From NCBI RefSeq assembly GCF_900129765.1, contig NZ_FQWU01000001.1, positions 558,001 through 622,000 on the forward strand: a DNA stretch of 64,000 nucleotides, written 5' to 3'. The position numbers were made by a program, and so were the translations under genes. How positions within the stretch are numbered: position 1 is the first letter of the stretch; the number at the start of each line of letters is the position of its first letter. The DNA is from Massilia sp. CF038. GTDB lineage: Bacteria; Pseudomonadota; Gammaproteobacteria; Burkholderiales; Burkholderiaceae_D. The notes below the pieces were generated by a model. It ran no database searches. It was not told where the DNA came from and saw only the letters and a list, made by a program, of their open reading frames with translations. Positions 36,651-45,410 of this stretch are shown here, in pieces.

Positions 36651-36980
36651 TTAGGGGGCAATTAGCAGGGCCGAGTCCGGCGGGGCTGGCAGCGCTTGCC
36701 CTGAACGTTGCGCTGCTTCAATATGATATAGCCAGGCCAGCAGTTCCGCAATGGCCCGGTACAGGGCGGGCGGGATCTGCTGGTCCAGGTCCACATCCAT
36801 GAGCATGGCGACCAGTTCCTTGGACTCGTGCACGAACACGCCAGCCTCTTTGGCGCGTTCAATAATTTGATCGGCAACCAGACCCTTGCCCTTGGCCACC
36901 ACCTTGGGCGCGGCTTCGCCGCTGCGGTAGGCCAGGGCCACGGCCGACTGACGCCGGCCCGGTGGCGCGGGGTTACTCAT
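36651..36980 (-). CDS. Orphan FlhB C-terminal-domain protein (FhlB/YlqH-like)
   Basis: A 109-residue protein matching only the cytoplasmic C-domain of FlhB/EscU: AVALAYRSGEAAPKVVAKGK, then GLVADQIIERAKEAGVFVHE and the closing DVDLDQQIPPALYRAIAELL. The autocleavage motif NPTH and the membrane part are absent. The start is ATG 36980, overlapping the FliK-like gene by 8 bases. Such orphan domains can substitute for the cleaved FlhB C-domain in export switching in other bacteria. Coupling to a FliK-like gene here fits a role in substrate switching, which is inference. Confidence 0.85.
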   Translation of the reverse strand: MSNPAPPGRRQSAVALAYRSGEAAPKVVAKGKGLVADQIIERAKEAGVFVHESKELVAMLMDVDLDQQIPPALYRAIAELLAWLYHIEAAQRSGQALPAPPDSALLIAP

Positions 36981-38127
36981 GGCTGTCCGCCGCGCTGCGG
37001 GGCGTGCCAATGGTCAATGAGGACAGCGGCGTGCCGGCGGCCTGCATGGCCGCTTCCAGGCGCGCCGCGTGGGTGCGCAGCAAGGGGCCGGCGTCGCCCG
37101 CCGCGTCAAGCTGCAGCTGGAGCTGGTCGCCGCGCAACACGAGGCGCGCGCCGATTTCGCCCAGCATGGGAAAGCGTAGCTTGAGTGCGCTGTGCCAGCC
37201 CGGCTCGGGCGCTTCCTCGCCACCGTGTTTATTGCCGCCTTCGGATTCGTCACGCTGGATTTCCCAGTGCATGTCCTGCCCTGGCCAGACCTGGCCTTGC
37301 CATGCGACACGGGCGTGCTCCTGGGTTTGCAACTGCAGATTGATGAGCTGGGCCGAGGCCGGATCGGTGGCGGCGCCCGGGCGCTGCATTTGCGGCTCCT
37401 GGCCCAGGTCGGCCAGCGAACGTTGCCCGTTGGACCATTCCGCTACATGCGATTCATAGAACAGGCCGCTTTTGCCGACCGCATCCTGCAGGGCCGCAGC
37501 CAGCTGGGCGGGCGGGGCGCCTGCATGGGTGCTGAGCGCGGTTTTGGCCACGATGGTGTCGCCTTGCGACTGCGCCATGGCCAGGCTCAGCACGTTCGAC
37601 AGCACGCGCGCGGTTTCGCTCAGGGTGACGGGGGCAGCGGCAGCGCCAGGCACTTGCGGGGCGGCTGCAGCCAGCTCGGCGCTGGACGGGGCCACGGCGC
37701 GGGTCTGGGCAAGCCCTGCGCCGCCCTGGGTGCGGGCCGCGAGTGCGCCTTCATCGGCGCCATCGAGATAGGGGGCGGCCGCGCCGGCAGGCGGGGCTTC
37801 GGCTTCGAACTGGGCCATCTGGCCCGGCTGGCCTTGTACTTCAACTTGAAAAGTGGGGCGCGGCGTCAGGGTCAGCAGCGTCATGGGGACGCTTTTGCCC
37901 GCTTCAGCGCCAGGCGGCAGCTGCATGCGGGCAGCTGTGTCGCCCACCTTGACCAGGAAACTGCCATCTTTCAGGCGCGCAAGAATGGCACCCTGTAATT
38001 GGGTGCCGACCATGCTGGAGAGGGAGCGGGCAAAGGCTTCCTGGCGCGGATCGGCTACCGGCGCCAGGCGCGCCGCACCGTCGAGCCGTCCGACCGGCGT
38101 GACGCTGATGTCGGACCGGGGCAACAT
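36973..38127 (-). CDS. Second FliK-like hook-length-control-domain protein
   Basis: A 384-residue Ala/Pro/Gln-rich protein. The N-terminal segment GTQLQGAILARLKDGSFLVK and the C-terminal LKLRFPMLGEIGARLVLRGD with QLQLQLDAAGDAGPLLRTHA resemble the FliK export-switch domain (compare ALxxxLPxLGxVxAxLxL). It is distinct from fliK at 28837 and sits directly before the orphan FlhB domain, overlapping it. The family call rests on domain pattern and context; it may be a divergent FliK paralogue acting at another step. Confidence 0.75.
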   Translation of the reverse strand: MLPRSDISVTPVGRLDGAARLAPVADPRQEAFARSLSSMVGTQLQGAILARLKDGSFLVKVGDTAARMQLPPGAEAGKSVPMTLLTLTPRPTFQVEVQGQPGQMAQFEAEAPPAGAAAPYLDGADEGALAARTQGGAGLAQTRAVAPSSAELAAAAPQVPGAAAAPVTLSETARVLSNVLSLAMAQSQGDTIVAKTALSTHAGAPPAQLAAALQDAVGKSGLFYESHVAEWSNGQRSLADLGQEPQMQRPGAATDPASAQLINLQLQTQEHARVAWQGQVWPGQDMHWEIQRDESEGGNKHGGEEAPEPGWHSALKLRFPMLGEIGARLVLRGDQLQLQLDAAGDAGPLLRTHAARLEAAMQAAGTPLSSLTIGTPRSAADSHE

Positions 38128-38136
38128 CAGGCGACC

Positions 38137-38463
38137 TTAACCGCCGTAGGCGTGCGAGACGCGGCGCTGGTTGCCGCTGTTGCTGATGAGGGCAGACAAC
38201 TGGGCCATCCACGGCATGGTGAGGTCGCGAATGCGGCGGTCATCGTCGAGCATTTGACGAATCGCGCGCACTTTGCGTTCGCGGTTGTCGCCAGCCAGCG
38301 CCAGCGTCGGTTCACTTGCCTTCAGTTGCCGGGTGTACGCGGCGCACGCTTGCTCGAGCTCGACCAGGCGATCCCAGTCGCTGCTTTCGGCGGCCTGCAC
38401 CATTTGTTCGGTAATGCCCACCATCGCTTCGTATACCGTTACCACTTCCTGACTAGTCATCAT
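38137..38463 (-). CDS. fliT: Flagellar export chaperone FliT
   Basis: A 108-residue helical protein in the usual fliDST order. VYEAMVGITEQMVQAAESSD, WDRLVELEQACAAYTRQL and the helix with KVRAIRQMLDDDRRIRDLTM are FliT-like. FliT is the chaperone of the cap protein FliD. Its ATG follows the fliS stop immediately (TGA ATG ATG). Confidence 0.85.
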   Translation of the reverse strand: MMTSQEVVTVYEAMVGITEQMVQAAESSDWDRLVELEQACAAYTRQLKASEPTLALAGDNRERKVRAIRQMLDDDRRIRDLTMPWMAQLSALISNSGNQRRVSHAYGG

Positions 38464-38925
38464 TCAAGCGCTCGCGTAAGTAAGAGGGGAGGAAACTGCC
38501 GCGCCGCGCGCAGCCTGGGCCGGCTGCACGGCCGGCGAGGTACCAATCGCATTCCAGGCGCTGCGCAGGTCGCCCAACAGGCGCTGCACTTCTTCCAGAA
38601 TGGTGACATCGTTTTTCAGGTTCGCTTCCAGCAGGCGCGTTCCCATGTATTCGTAGAGCGAATCCAGGCTTTCGGCGATGCTGCCGCCAGCGTTTTTATC
38701 GAGCGAGGCGCGCAGGCCGCTGTCGATGATCAGGATGGCCTTGGAAATCGCTTCGCCCTTGGCGGCAATATTGTTGGCTTTCATGTTGACGATGGCCGCG
38801 CCCAGCGCCTTCATGGCGCCGTCGAACAGCATCACGATCAACTGGTGCGGACTGGCCGAACTGACCCCGGTCTCGACGCCCACTTTGGCGTAGGCGTTGA
38901 CGCCGAATTGCTTGGATCCGAACAT
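38464..38925 (-). CDS. fliS: Flagellin export chaperone FliS
   Basis: A 153-residue four-helix chaperone for flagellin. Diagnostic parts are ANAYAKVGVETGV-like (VNAYAKVGVETGVSSASPHQ), LIVMLFDGAMKALGAAIVNM, the ISKAILIIDSGLRASLDKN helix and LDSLYEYMGTRLLEANLKND. It binds the flagellins encoded upstream at 41750-46928 until export. Confidence 0.96.
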   Translation of the reverse strand: MFGSKQFGVNAYAKVGVETGVSSASPHQLIVMLFDGAMKALGAAIVNMKANNIAAKGEAISKAILIIDSGLRASLDKNAGGSIAESLDSLYEYMGTRLLEANLKNDVTILEEVQRLLGDLRSAWNAIGTSPAVQPAQAARGAAVSSPLTYASA

Positions 38926-38942
38926 AGTGAGGTGCTCCTTGT

Positions 38943-41579
38943 TTATTTCGTTTGCGCCGACAGGGCCGCCAGCTGCTGGGTCAGGAAAGATGAGGTCTGG
39001 CTCATGCTCGAGATCGAGACGTCCAGTGCTGTGTATTGTGCGCGGTAACGTTTTTCAATGTCGCCCAGGCGCAAGCCGAAGTCTTCCTTCTGCTTGGTGA
39101 TCGCCTTCACGCTGGCGGCAATGCCATCGGTGCGGCCGGCAATCAGGCCTTTGGCGCCGAGGAAGCCATTGGTCAGATTGGTCAGCTGGTAAGCATAGCC
39201 TTGCGAGAAGCCGACGGTGCCGCGTGCGCCCAGGGCGCCGCCGGTGATTTCCACTTTCAGGCCCGAGGCGTCGGAACCGGAACCGGTCAGAATCTGGCCC
39301 GAACCGGCGGCAGCCTGGCCGCCAATGGTGCCGGCCACGTCCACACCCTTGGTCGGGGTGGCGCTGCCAAAGATATCGGCAAAGCTGGTGCCCGAGCTGG
39401 AACTGAGCTTGATGTTCGAGATCGAACCGTATTTGGCCGACACGACCTGCAGCTTGCCATCGTCGCCAATGCTGGCGTTGACGGCCAGTTCGTTGCCGGC
39501 AAAGCTGCCTGCGCCATTAATGGCCGACTGGAACAGCGTGGCCAGCTGGGCCGGCGTGTAGGTACCGGCGGCCAGGGTAAAGCTGGCGGTGCGGTTGGCC
39601 GTAACAGGGTCGGTTTCGTTGAGCGTCACGCTCCAGGTGGTGTTGGCGGCAATGGTGGTCGTTGCCGGCGGCACGCTGTCAGCCACGATCTTGCCCTGGC
39701 TGGCCAGCGCGGTAATGTTGATGCCGTATTCGCCCGGCTTGGTGGCCGCGGTCGAACTCTGGAACTGCACCAGGCTGTCGGACGCTTTGCCGACGGCCGC
39801 AAACACGCCTGCCACATCCTTGAAATTGGTCTTGATTGCCTTGTCGAGCTTGGCATTGTCCAGCGCCAGCGTGCCATCTTTCTGGAAGCTGATGCCCACT
39901 TGCGAGAGCGACTTGAAGTCGCCCGTCAAGCCCGTGATGCCTTGCGTCAGTTGCTTGCGCAACTGGGTCTGCAGGGTCTGCACGGTGGAGTCGCCCAGAA
40001 GCGCGCCGCCTTTTTTGGTCTCGGCGTTGTAGCTGGTGACGTCCTTGATCGATTTATTCAGGTCGTTGTAGGCCTTGACGAACGCCGCTACGCCGGATTT
40101 GACCGAGGCAGTATCCTGCGACACCACCAGGTTGGCCTTGCCGACGGTGCCAATGGTCAGGGTGATGCCCTCGATGGCGTCAGGCACATTGGTTGTTTCG
40201 CTGGTGATGGCAATGCCATTCACGTTCAGCTTGGTGCTTTGCGCGGCCGCGCTCTGGGTCAGGCTCTGGGTGCCGCCCGGGTCGTGGCTGAGCAGGGCAG
40301 CAATGTCGGCTTCGGCCACGCCGCCATTGGTGCCGCTGACGCTGATCTTCATGCTCGACGCTTCGCCCGTCTTGGTCGAGGTCAGCACCAGGTGGTTCGG
40401 GGTGGCACTGCCGTCCGAGACGATCGTGGCGGTCACGCCCACGTTGGCCTTGTTGATGGCGTCGCGAATGCCCTGCAGCGAATTGTTGCTGCTGTCGATG
40501 ACGACGGTGCCGCTGATCTGGCTGGCGTTCTGGGTAAATGTGGCGCCCATATAACTGCCGCCAGTGCCGGCGGTCAAGCCTGCGCTGGCGGCATTGCTGC
40601 CGGCGACGGTGATCGGGGCGGCCGTTGCCGACAGCAGGCGAATGTTGCTGGTGGCCGTCAGGCTGGAGCCGCCGTTGGCGGTGAGGGCGGGCTTGCCAAT
40701 GCCGCCGGTGACGGTGCCGGTCACGGCTTCGGCAATGACGATGTTGGAACCATCGGCAGCGGTAAATTTCAGGTCGCCTGCGGCCGCGGTGCCGGTAAAG
40801 GTAATGCCGGCGGCAGCCAGGGCGGTGGTGGTCGGGGTCGAGCCGGACAGGGCAGCGTCAATCGAGGCTGCCGTCACGTCGCCGGAACCAAGTTCCACGC
40901 CGCCGGCCGACAGCGCATAGGTGCCGTTGGTGGCGCTCACATTGCCAAAGCCGGCAAACAGGGTGGCGCTGGTGCTGGTCGGCTGGGCGCTGGCAGTCAC
41001 GCCGGTGGTGGCGCTTTTGGCATTGATGGCCTCGGCCAGGGCCTTGGCGCTGCGGGTGGCGGAATCGGTGGCAATCGCAGTGCCGTTGATCGACAGGGAG
41101 CCGTTGGCAATCCCGCCGCTGGCCACGCCTGCGCCCAAATTACTGCCGGCAACGCCAAAGCTGCCGCCGGTGGTGGTGCCGAGCTGGAAGGAAATGGTGG
41201 TGCTGGAGCCGGCGCCGATGGCTGCGGTGGTACTGGTGCGCCCTGCGGACGACAACGTTTGAGCGGAGGCAATCTGGGTCACGTCGACCTTGTAAGTACC
41301 GGCCACGGCTTTGCTGGTGGCGGCGCCCACCATCACGTCGGTATTGGTCGACACCGCGGTATTGGACAGGAAGCTGGAAATGGACGTCAGGCTCGACAGG
41401 GAGCCCTGGAAGCCGCTGACGGCACCCGTGATCGAGCCCAGCGCGGTCAGCTTGGCATTGAATGCTGCGACTTTCTTGTCAAAGCTGGCAAGCGGCGCTG
41501 CTTCGACGGCCATCAACTTCGAGATGATGCCCTCGACGTCGATCAGGCCGGAGCCAATGCCAAGTGATGAGATGCCCAC
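38943..41579 (-). CDS. fliD: Flagellar filament cap protein FliD, unusually long
   Basis: An 878-residue cap protein starting with GTG (41577-41579) behind GGAG. FliD_N is seen in GIGSGLIDVEGIISKLMAVE with APLASFDKKVAAFNAKL, and FliD_C in VAAFVKAYNDLNKSIKDVTS and the closing RLGDIEKRYRAQYTALDVSI. The middle (about residues 130-480) and a later part (about 640-800) are filled with Ala/Gly/Ser/Thr-rich beta repeats, making it nearly twice the enteric length. A sigma-28 promoter lies at 41614-41640. FliT is its chaperone. Confidence 0.95.
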   Translation of the reverse strand: MGISSLGIGSGLIDVEGIISKLMAVEAAPLASFDKKVAAFNAKLTALGSITGAVSGFQGSLSSLTSISSFLSNTAVSTNTDVMVGAATSKAVAGTYKVDVTQIASAQTLSSAGRTSTTAAIGAGSSTTISFQLGTTTGGSFGVAGSNLGAGVASGGIANGSLSINGTAIATDSATRSAKALAEAINAKSATTGVTASAQPTSTSATLFAGFGNVSATNGTYALSAGGVELGSGDVTAASIDAALSGSTPTTTALAAAGITFTGTAAAGDLKFTAADGSNIVIAEAVTGTVTGGIGKPALTANGGSSLTATSNIRLLSATAAPITVAGSNAASAGLTAGTGGSYMGATFTQNASQISGTVVIDSSNNSLQGIRDAINKANVGVTATIVSDGSATPNHLVLTSTKTGEASSMKISVSGTNGGVAEADIAALLSHDPGGTQSLTQSAAAQSTKLNVNGIAITSETTNVPDAIEGITLTIGTVGKANLVVSQDTASVKSGVAAFVKAYNDLNKSIKDVTSYNAETKKGGALLGDSTVQTLQTQLRKQLTQGITGLTGDFKSLSQVGISFQKDGTLALDNAKLDKAIKTNFKDVAGVFAAVGKASDSLVQFQSSTAATKPGEYGINITALASQGKIVADSVPPATTTIAANTTWSVTLNETDPVTANRTASFTLAAGTYTPAQLATLFQSAINGAGSFAGNELAVNASIGDDGKLQVVSAKYGSISNIKLSSSSGTSFADIFGSATPTKGVDVAGTIGGQAAAGSGQILTGSGSDASGLKVEITGGALGARGTVGFSQGYAYQLTNLTNGFLGAKGLIAGRTDGIAASVKAITKQKEDFGLRLGDIEKRYRAQYTALDVSISSMSQTSSFLTQQLAALSAQTK

Positions 41580-41613
41580 GTTTTTCTCCAGTAGAAAGCA
41601 ACAGTATGTGCTG

Positions 41614-41640
41614 TTAACGGCAGTTTCGAAGCCGACTTGA
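41614..41640 (-). promoter_or_regulatory. Sigma-28 promoter of fliD(ST...)
   Basis: Minus strand: -35 TCAA (41637-41640), exactly 15 bases, -10 GCCGTTAA (41614-41621), 34 bases before the fliD GTG. It is the best match to the local consensus and probably drives fliD through the YcgR-like gene. Confidence 0.87.
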
Positions 41641-41687
41641 GAGCCCGTTTTACCCCGTACTTCGAGAAATGATGGATGAAAAGAAAC

Positions 41688-41723
41688 GAAAAAACCCTGG
41701 CTGGAAGGCTCCAGCCAGGGTTT
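41688..41723 (-). terminator. Terminator of flagellin gene fliC1
   Basis: A perfect 14-bp stem (41692-41705 with 41710-41723, loop AGGC) followed on the minus strand by a T run. It lies 26 bases after the fliC1 stop and separates it from the fliD promoter. Confidence 0.92.
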
Positions 41724-41749
41724 CGATACTACACCTAATCAGGAATCGA

Positions 41750-43264
41750 TTAGCCGCGCAGCAGAGCCAGCACGCCGTTTGGCAGCGAGTTGGCCTGGGC
41801 CAGCATCGCGGTACCAGCTTGTTGCAGGATCTGGCCGCGGGTCAGGTTGGCCGTTTCCGAAGCGAAGTCGGTGTCCTGGATGCGGCTACGAGCTGCCGAC
41901 AGGTTTTCCGAGGTCGTTTGCAGGTTGCTGATGGTCGAAGCGAAACGGTTCTGGATCGCACCGAGCGACGCACGGCTGTTGTTGATCGCGGTCAGAGCGG
42001 CATCGACCACGGCCAGCGCGTTGTTGGCGCCTTCGGTGGTGCTGATGTCGATGTTCGAGACCGACGACAGTGCCGATGCCTGTGGCGTGGCAGCTGCAGC
42101 GAACAGATCAGTACCAGCGCTGGTCGAGGCGGTGTAGCCACTGGCCGAACCGAACTTGATCTGACCGCCAACCGTCGAACTGGAGGTGGCGGCAGCCGCG
42201 CCAATGACAACAGCAGCGCCGTTCGCTGGCGAGGTTGAAGCGGTCGAGAACGCATCGGCACCGGTCAGCGTGATGGTTCCGGTTGCACCAGCCGTGTTGG
42301 CAAAGTCGGCGATCTTGATATCTTCGCCTTCTTCGTTGCGCAGCGTGATGCTGGCGCCGCTGCCTACTGCCGTGATACCGGTCGCTGCCGTTTGGGCATT
42401 GATCGCGGTGGTCAGGGCCGACAGGTCGGAGGTCGAAGCAATGGTCGCACCAATGCTGACGGCGCTCGAGTTCGAACCCTTGAGGTTGAACGTCACGGTG
42501 CCGGCAGCGCCCAGTGCGCTCAGGGTCGCTTCGGTCGCGCCCTGGGCGGTCACACCCGTGGTCGACGAGGTGGCGTTGACCGCTGCTGCGATCTTCTTGG
42601 CCGAGTCACCGGCAGTAACGTTCGCCGTGGCGCTGGTGCCGTTACCGGAGATGGTCAGGACTTGGGTGGTAACACGGTTGTTGGCAAAAGCGGCCGCGGC
42701 GGTGGTGGCTGCGCCGCTGGTGGCGTTGCCGGTAACGCTTTGCAGCGTGTTGTTACCGATGTCCGAACCCTTGGCGCTGGCAACACCGACCGTGATGGTC
42801 TGGTTGGCATTGGCGCCGACCTGGAACTGGGCTGCCGACAGGCTGCCGTCGAGCACGTTCTGGCCGTTGAACTGGGTCGTGTTAGCAACGCGGCTCAGTT
42901 CTTGTTTCAGTTGCGATACTTCGTTGTTCAGTGCAGCGCGGTCCGACGACGAGTTGGTGCCGTTTGCCGATTGTACCGACAGTTCACGTACACGTTGCAG
43001 CAAGTCGCCTGCGGTCTGCAAGCCACCTTCAGCCGTTTGCGCCAGGGAGATACCATCACTGGCGTTACGAACTGCCTGGTTCAAACCTTTGATCTGCGAC
43101 GTGAAACGCTCGGAAATTGCCAGACCTGCGGCGTCATCTTTTGCGCTGTTGATACGCAGGCCGGACGACAGGCGCTGCAGGGAAGTTGCCAAAGCGCCTT
43201 GCGACGAATTCAGGTTGCGCTGGGAATTGAGCGATGCGACGTTGGTATTGATGCTTGCAGCCAT
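41750..43264 (-). CDS. fliC: Flagellin 1
   Basis: A 504-residue filament protein. Conserved D0/D1 ends are [38 protein letters not shown] and the C-terminal [20 protein letters not shown]. The central domain (about residues 170-400) is Ala/Thr/Gly-rich and variable. The ATG at 43264 follows AGGAGA. It is recognisably different from flagellins 2 and 3, especially in the middle. It has its own sigma-28 promoter and terminator. FliS is the chaperone. Confidence 0.97.
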   Translation of the reverse strand: MAASINTNVASLNSQRNLNSSQGALATSLQRLSSGLRINSAKDDAAGLAISERFTSQIKGLNQAVRNASDGISLAQTAEGGLQTAGDLLQRVRELSVQSANGTNSSSDRAALNNEVSQLKQELSRVANTTQFNGQNVLDGSLSAAQFQVGANANQTITVGVASAKGSDIGNNTLQSVTGNATSGAATTAAAAFANNRVTTQVLTISGNGTSATANVTAGDSAKKIAAAVNATSSTTGVTAQGATEATLSALGAAGTVTFNLKGSNSSAVSIGATIASTSDLSALTTAINAQTAATGITAVGSGASITLRNEEGEDIKIADFANTAGATGTITLTGADAFSTASTSPANGAAVVIGAAAATSSSTVGGQIKFGSASGYTASTSAGTDLFAAAATPQASALSSVSNIDISTTEGANNALAVVDAALTAINNSRASLGAIQNRFASTISNLQTTSENLSAARSRIQDTDFASETANLTRGQILQQAGTAMLAQANSLPNGVLALLRG

Positions 43265-43365
43265 TTTGATTCTCCTAACATATTTACTACTTGGGTGGAC
43301 GACTTGTCCTTGTTCACTTTGGTCTGTCTCTGTGTTCTGAAACAATCACACCGCAGTTGAATCTG

Positions 43366-43392
43366 GTAACGGAGGACATGCACAAAAGTTGA
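43366..43392 (-). promoter_or_regulatory. Sigma-28 promoter of fliC1
   Basis: Minus strand: -35 TCAA (43389-43392), exactly 15 bases, -10 TCCGTTAC (43366-43373). The same -10 core and spacing recur at fliC2 and fliC3. Confidence 0.83.
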
Positions 43393-43442
43393 TGGTGAGA
43401 ATCAAGAATAAAACGTGAAAAAACCCCTCATCTCCAAAGATC

Positions 43443-43466
43443 AAACGCCGTCTGACGACGGCGTTT
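43443..43466 (-). terminator. Hairpin downstream of fliC2
   Basis: A perfect 10-bp stem (AAACGCCGTC 43443-43452 with GACGGCGTTT 43457-43466, loop TGAC) lies 118 bases after the fliC2 stop. The strong T tract is on the plus-strand side (43464-43473), only TTT on the minus side, so it may serve either direction. The minus-strand assignment follows from the only nearby gene. Confidence 0.6.
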
Positions 43467-43583
43467 TTGTTTTCTTTAGCCCAAAATAATTTTTATTTTC
43501 AAAAAATTGCCTTGGCAGGAAGTCAATAACGGCGGGCTGAAACCTTGCCAGAGCGGCTAGTAGTTGTCAGTCCGCCAGCGTTT

Positions 43584-45101
43584 TTACTGACGCAGCAGGG
43601 CCAGCACGCCGTTTGGCAACTGGTTGGCCTGGGCCAACATGGCGGTCCCGGCTTGCTGCAGGATCTGGCCGCGGGTCAGGTTGGCCGTTTCCGCAGCAAA
43701 GTCGGTGTCCTGGATACGGCTGCGCGCAGCTGACAGGTTTTCCGAGGTCGTGTTCAGGTTGTTGATGGTGGCAGCGAAGCGATTCTGCAAAGCACCGAGC
43801 GAGGCGCGGCTGTTATTAATGGTGGTCAGCGCAGCGTCGACAACGGCCAGGGCGTTGTTGGCGCCTTCGGTGGTGCTGACGTCAATCGTCGACACGGCCG
43901 ACAGTTGCGATGCGTTTGGCGTGGTGGCGGCGAACAGGCTGCCGGCCACGCTGGTGCTGACGGTGTAGCCGCTGCTGCTGCCGAACTTGACCTGGCCTCC
44001 GACGGTCGAGCTGTCATTGCCGGCCGGGACCAGGGTGGCTGCCGCACCCACCGCTGGCGTGGTGCTCAGCGAGGAGAAAGCGTCACGTCCGGTCAGGTCG
44101 ATGGTGCCGGTGGCGCCGGCGGTATTGTTGAAGTTGGCGATCTGGATGTCTTCACCTTGCTCATTGCGCAAGGTGATGCTGGCGCCGCTGCCGATGGCGA
44201 AGATGCCGGTGTTGGCGGACTGCGCATTGATCGCGGTGGTGATCGCCGACAAGTCAGTCACGCTGGACACCGTGGCGCCGATGGCGACCGGGGTGCCGTT
44301 GGAACCCTTCAATTCGAAGGTGATGGTGCCGGCAGCAGCCAGGCCCGACAAGGTTGCCTCGGTAGCGCCCTGGGCGGTCACGCCTGTGGTGGACGAGGTA
44401 GCGTTGATGGCCGTGGCGACCTTCAGGGCGGAATCACCGTTGCCGATGGTGGCGGTGGCGCTGGTGCCGTTGCCAGCCACCGTAATGACCTGGGCCACCA
44501 CGCGGTTGACGGCAAAGCCGGTTCCTGCGCCCGTGGCGACGCCACTCGAGGTGGTGTCTGCAAGTGCTGCCTGCGATTGCAGGTTGTTGCTGCCGATGTC
44601 AGAGCCCTTGGCGCTGGCAATGCTGATGGTGATGGTCTGGTTGGCATTTGCGCCGACCTGGAACTGGGCTGCTGCCAGCGTGCCGTCGAGCACATTCTGG
44701 CCGTTGAACTGGGTGGTATTGGCAACGCGGCTCAGTTCCTGTTTGAGCTGGGCAACTTCGTTTTGCAGCGAAGCGCGGTCGGATGCGGAATTGGTGCCGT
44801 TGGCAGCTTGTACGGCCAGCTCGCGGACACGCTGCAACAGGTCGCCGGACGTCTGCAGGCCGCCTTCTGCGGTCTGGGCCAGCGAGATACCGTCGTTGGC
44901 GTTGCGTGATGCCTGGTTCAGACCGCGGATCTGCGACGTGAAACGCTCCGAAATTGCCAGTCCTGCGGCGTCGTCTTTCGCGCTGTTGATGCGCAGGCCG
45001 GACGAGAGGCGTTGCAGGGAAGTCGACAAGGCGCCTTGCGACTGGTTCAGATTGCGCTGGGAATTGAGGGAAGCGATGTTGGTGTTGATCGATGCGGCCA
45101 T
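43584..45101 (-). CDS. fliC: Flagellin 2
   Basis: A 505-residue flagellin with standard D0/D1 ends ([20 protein letters not shown] at the start; [17 protein letters not shown] at the end). It differs from flagellin 3 by only two residues (DFAAET versus DFATET, and last residue Q versus G). The middle domain differs from flagellin 1. The ATG at 45101 follows AAGGAGAA. Its own sigma-28 promoter is at 45211-45237. Confidence 0.97.
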   Translation of the reverse strand: MAASINTNIASLNSQRNLNQSQGALSTSLQRLSSGLRINSAKDDAAGLAISERFTSQIRGLNQASRNANDGISLAQTAEGGLQTSGDLLQRVRELAVQAANGTNSASDRASLQNEVAQLKQELSRVANTTQFNGQNVLDGTLAAAQFQVGANANQTITISIASAKGSDIGSNNLQSQAALADTTSSGVATGAGTGFAVNRVVAQVITVAGNGTSATATIGNGDSALKVATAINATSSTTGVTAQGATEATLSGLAAAGTITFELKGSNGTPVAIGATVSSVTDLSAITTAINAQSANTGIFAIGSGASITLRNEQGEDIQIANFNNTAGATGTIDLTGRDAFSSLSTTPAVGAAATLVPAGNDSSTVGGQVKFGSSSGYTVSTSVAGSLFAATTPNASQLSAVSTIDVSTTEGANNALAVVDAALTTINNSRASLGALQNRFAATINNLNTTSENLSAARSRIQDTDFAAETANLTRGQILQQAGTAMLAQANQLPNGVLALLRQ

Positions 45102-45210
45102 GATGAATTCTCCTTGGGTACTGCGGGTCTTGCTGGGTGGGCTGCTTTGCCCCTTGTTCACCTTGGTCTGCCTCTTGCGTTCCGAGACAATCAAACCGTA
45201 GTTGAATCTG

Positions 45211-45237
45211 GTTACGGAGCTTCAGCGCGAAGCTTGA
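45211..45237 (-). promoter_or_regulatory. Sigma-28 promoter of fliC2
   Basis: Minus strand: -35 TCAA (45234-45237), exactly 15 bases, -10 TCCGTAAC (45211-45218). The layout is identical to fliC1. Confidence 0.82.
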
Positions 45238-45261
45238 CACTGCCTTTCTGACATCAAATGA

Positions 45262-45295
45262 CAAAAAAGCATCGCTAAAACTGCCTGGCGGGCAG
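45262..45295 (-). terminator. Terminator of flagellin gene fliC3
   Basis: Minus strand: CTGCC/GGCAG stem (45281-45285 with 45291-45295) followed by TTTT and a further T6 run (plus-strand A at 45277-45280 and 45263-45268). It lies 115 bases after the fliC3 stop. Confidence 0.55.
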
Positions 45296-45333
45296 CTCTA
45301 GACGACGCTTTTTTCTGCTTCTTGAATGAGAAT

Positions 45334-45353
45334 AGAGGGGTATATACCCCTCT
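45334..45353. promoter_or_regulatory. Palindrome upstream of fliC2 (copy A)
   Basis: A perfect 20-bp palindrome with arms AGAGGGG/CCCCTCT and centre TATATA. It begins 97 bases upstream of the fliC2 -35 box. A second copy with a changed centre lies at nearly the same distance from the fliC3 promoter. It could be an operator, or the end structure of the fliC3 transcript. Confidence 0.5.
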
Positions 45354-45410
45354 GTTCTTGGTTTAAAAACAAGAAAATAATGACGCCACCGGCAAGGCGC
45401 CGCCGGCTTT

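Larger units (their letters stand above)
43265..43583. other. Upstream region of fliC1
   Basis: These 319 bases hold the leader (about 95 bases from the predicted transcript start to the ATG), the sigma-28 promoter and the hairpin after fliC2. Leader blocks such as GACCAA and TGATTGT are shared with the leaders of flagellins 2 and 3. No gene is seen. Confidence 0.8.
45102..45410. other. Upstream region of fliC2
   Basis: These 309 bases hold a leader of about 100 bases, the sigma-28 promoter, a terminator of fliC3 and a 20-bp palindrome (45334-45353). No gene is seen. The block around the palindrome (about 45329-45367) recurs upstream of fliC3. Confidence 0.8.

Noticed and set aside
39036-41567. 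Very long plus-strand open frame antisense to fliD (843 codons)
   Set aside because: It is a mirror of the GC-rich, Ala/Gly-coding fliD gene: glycine/arginine/histidine-rich, no family features, no ribosome site.
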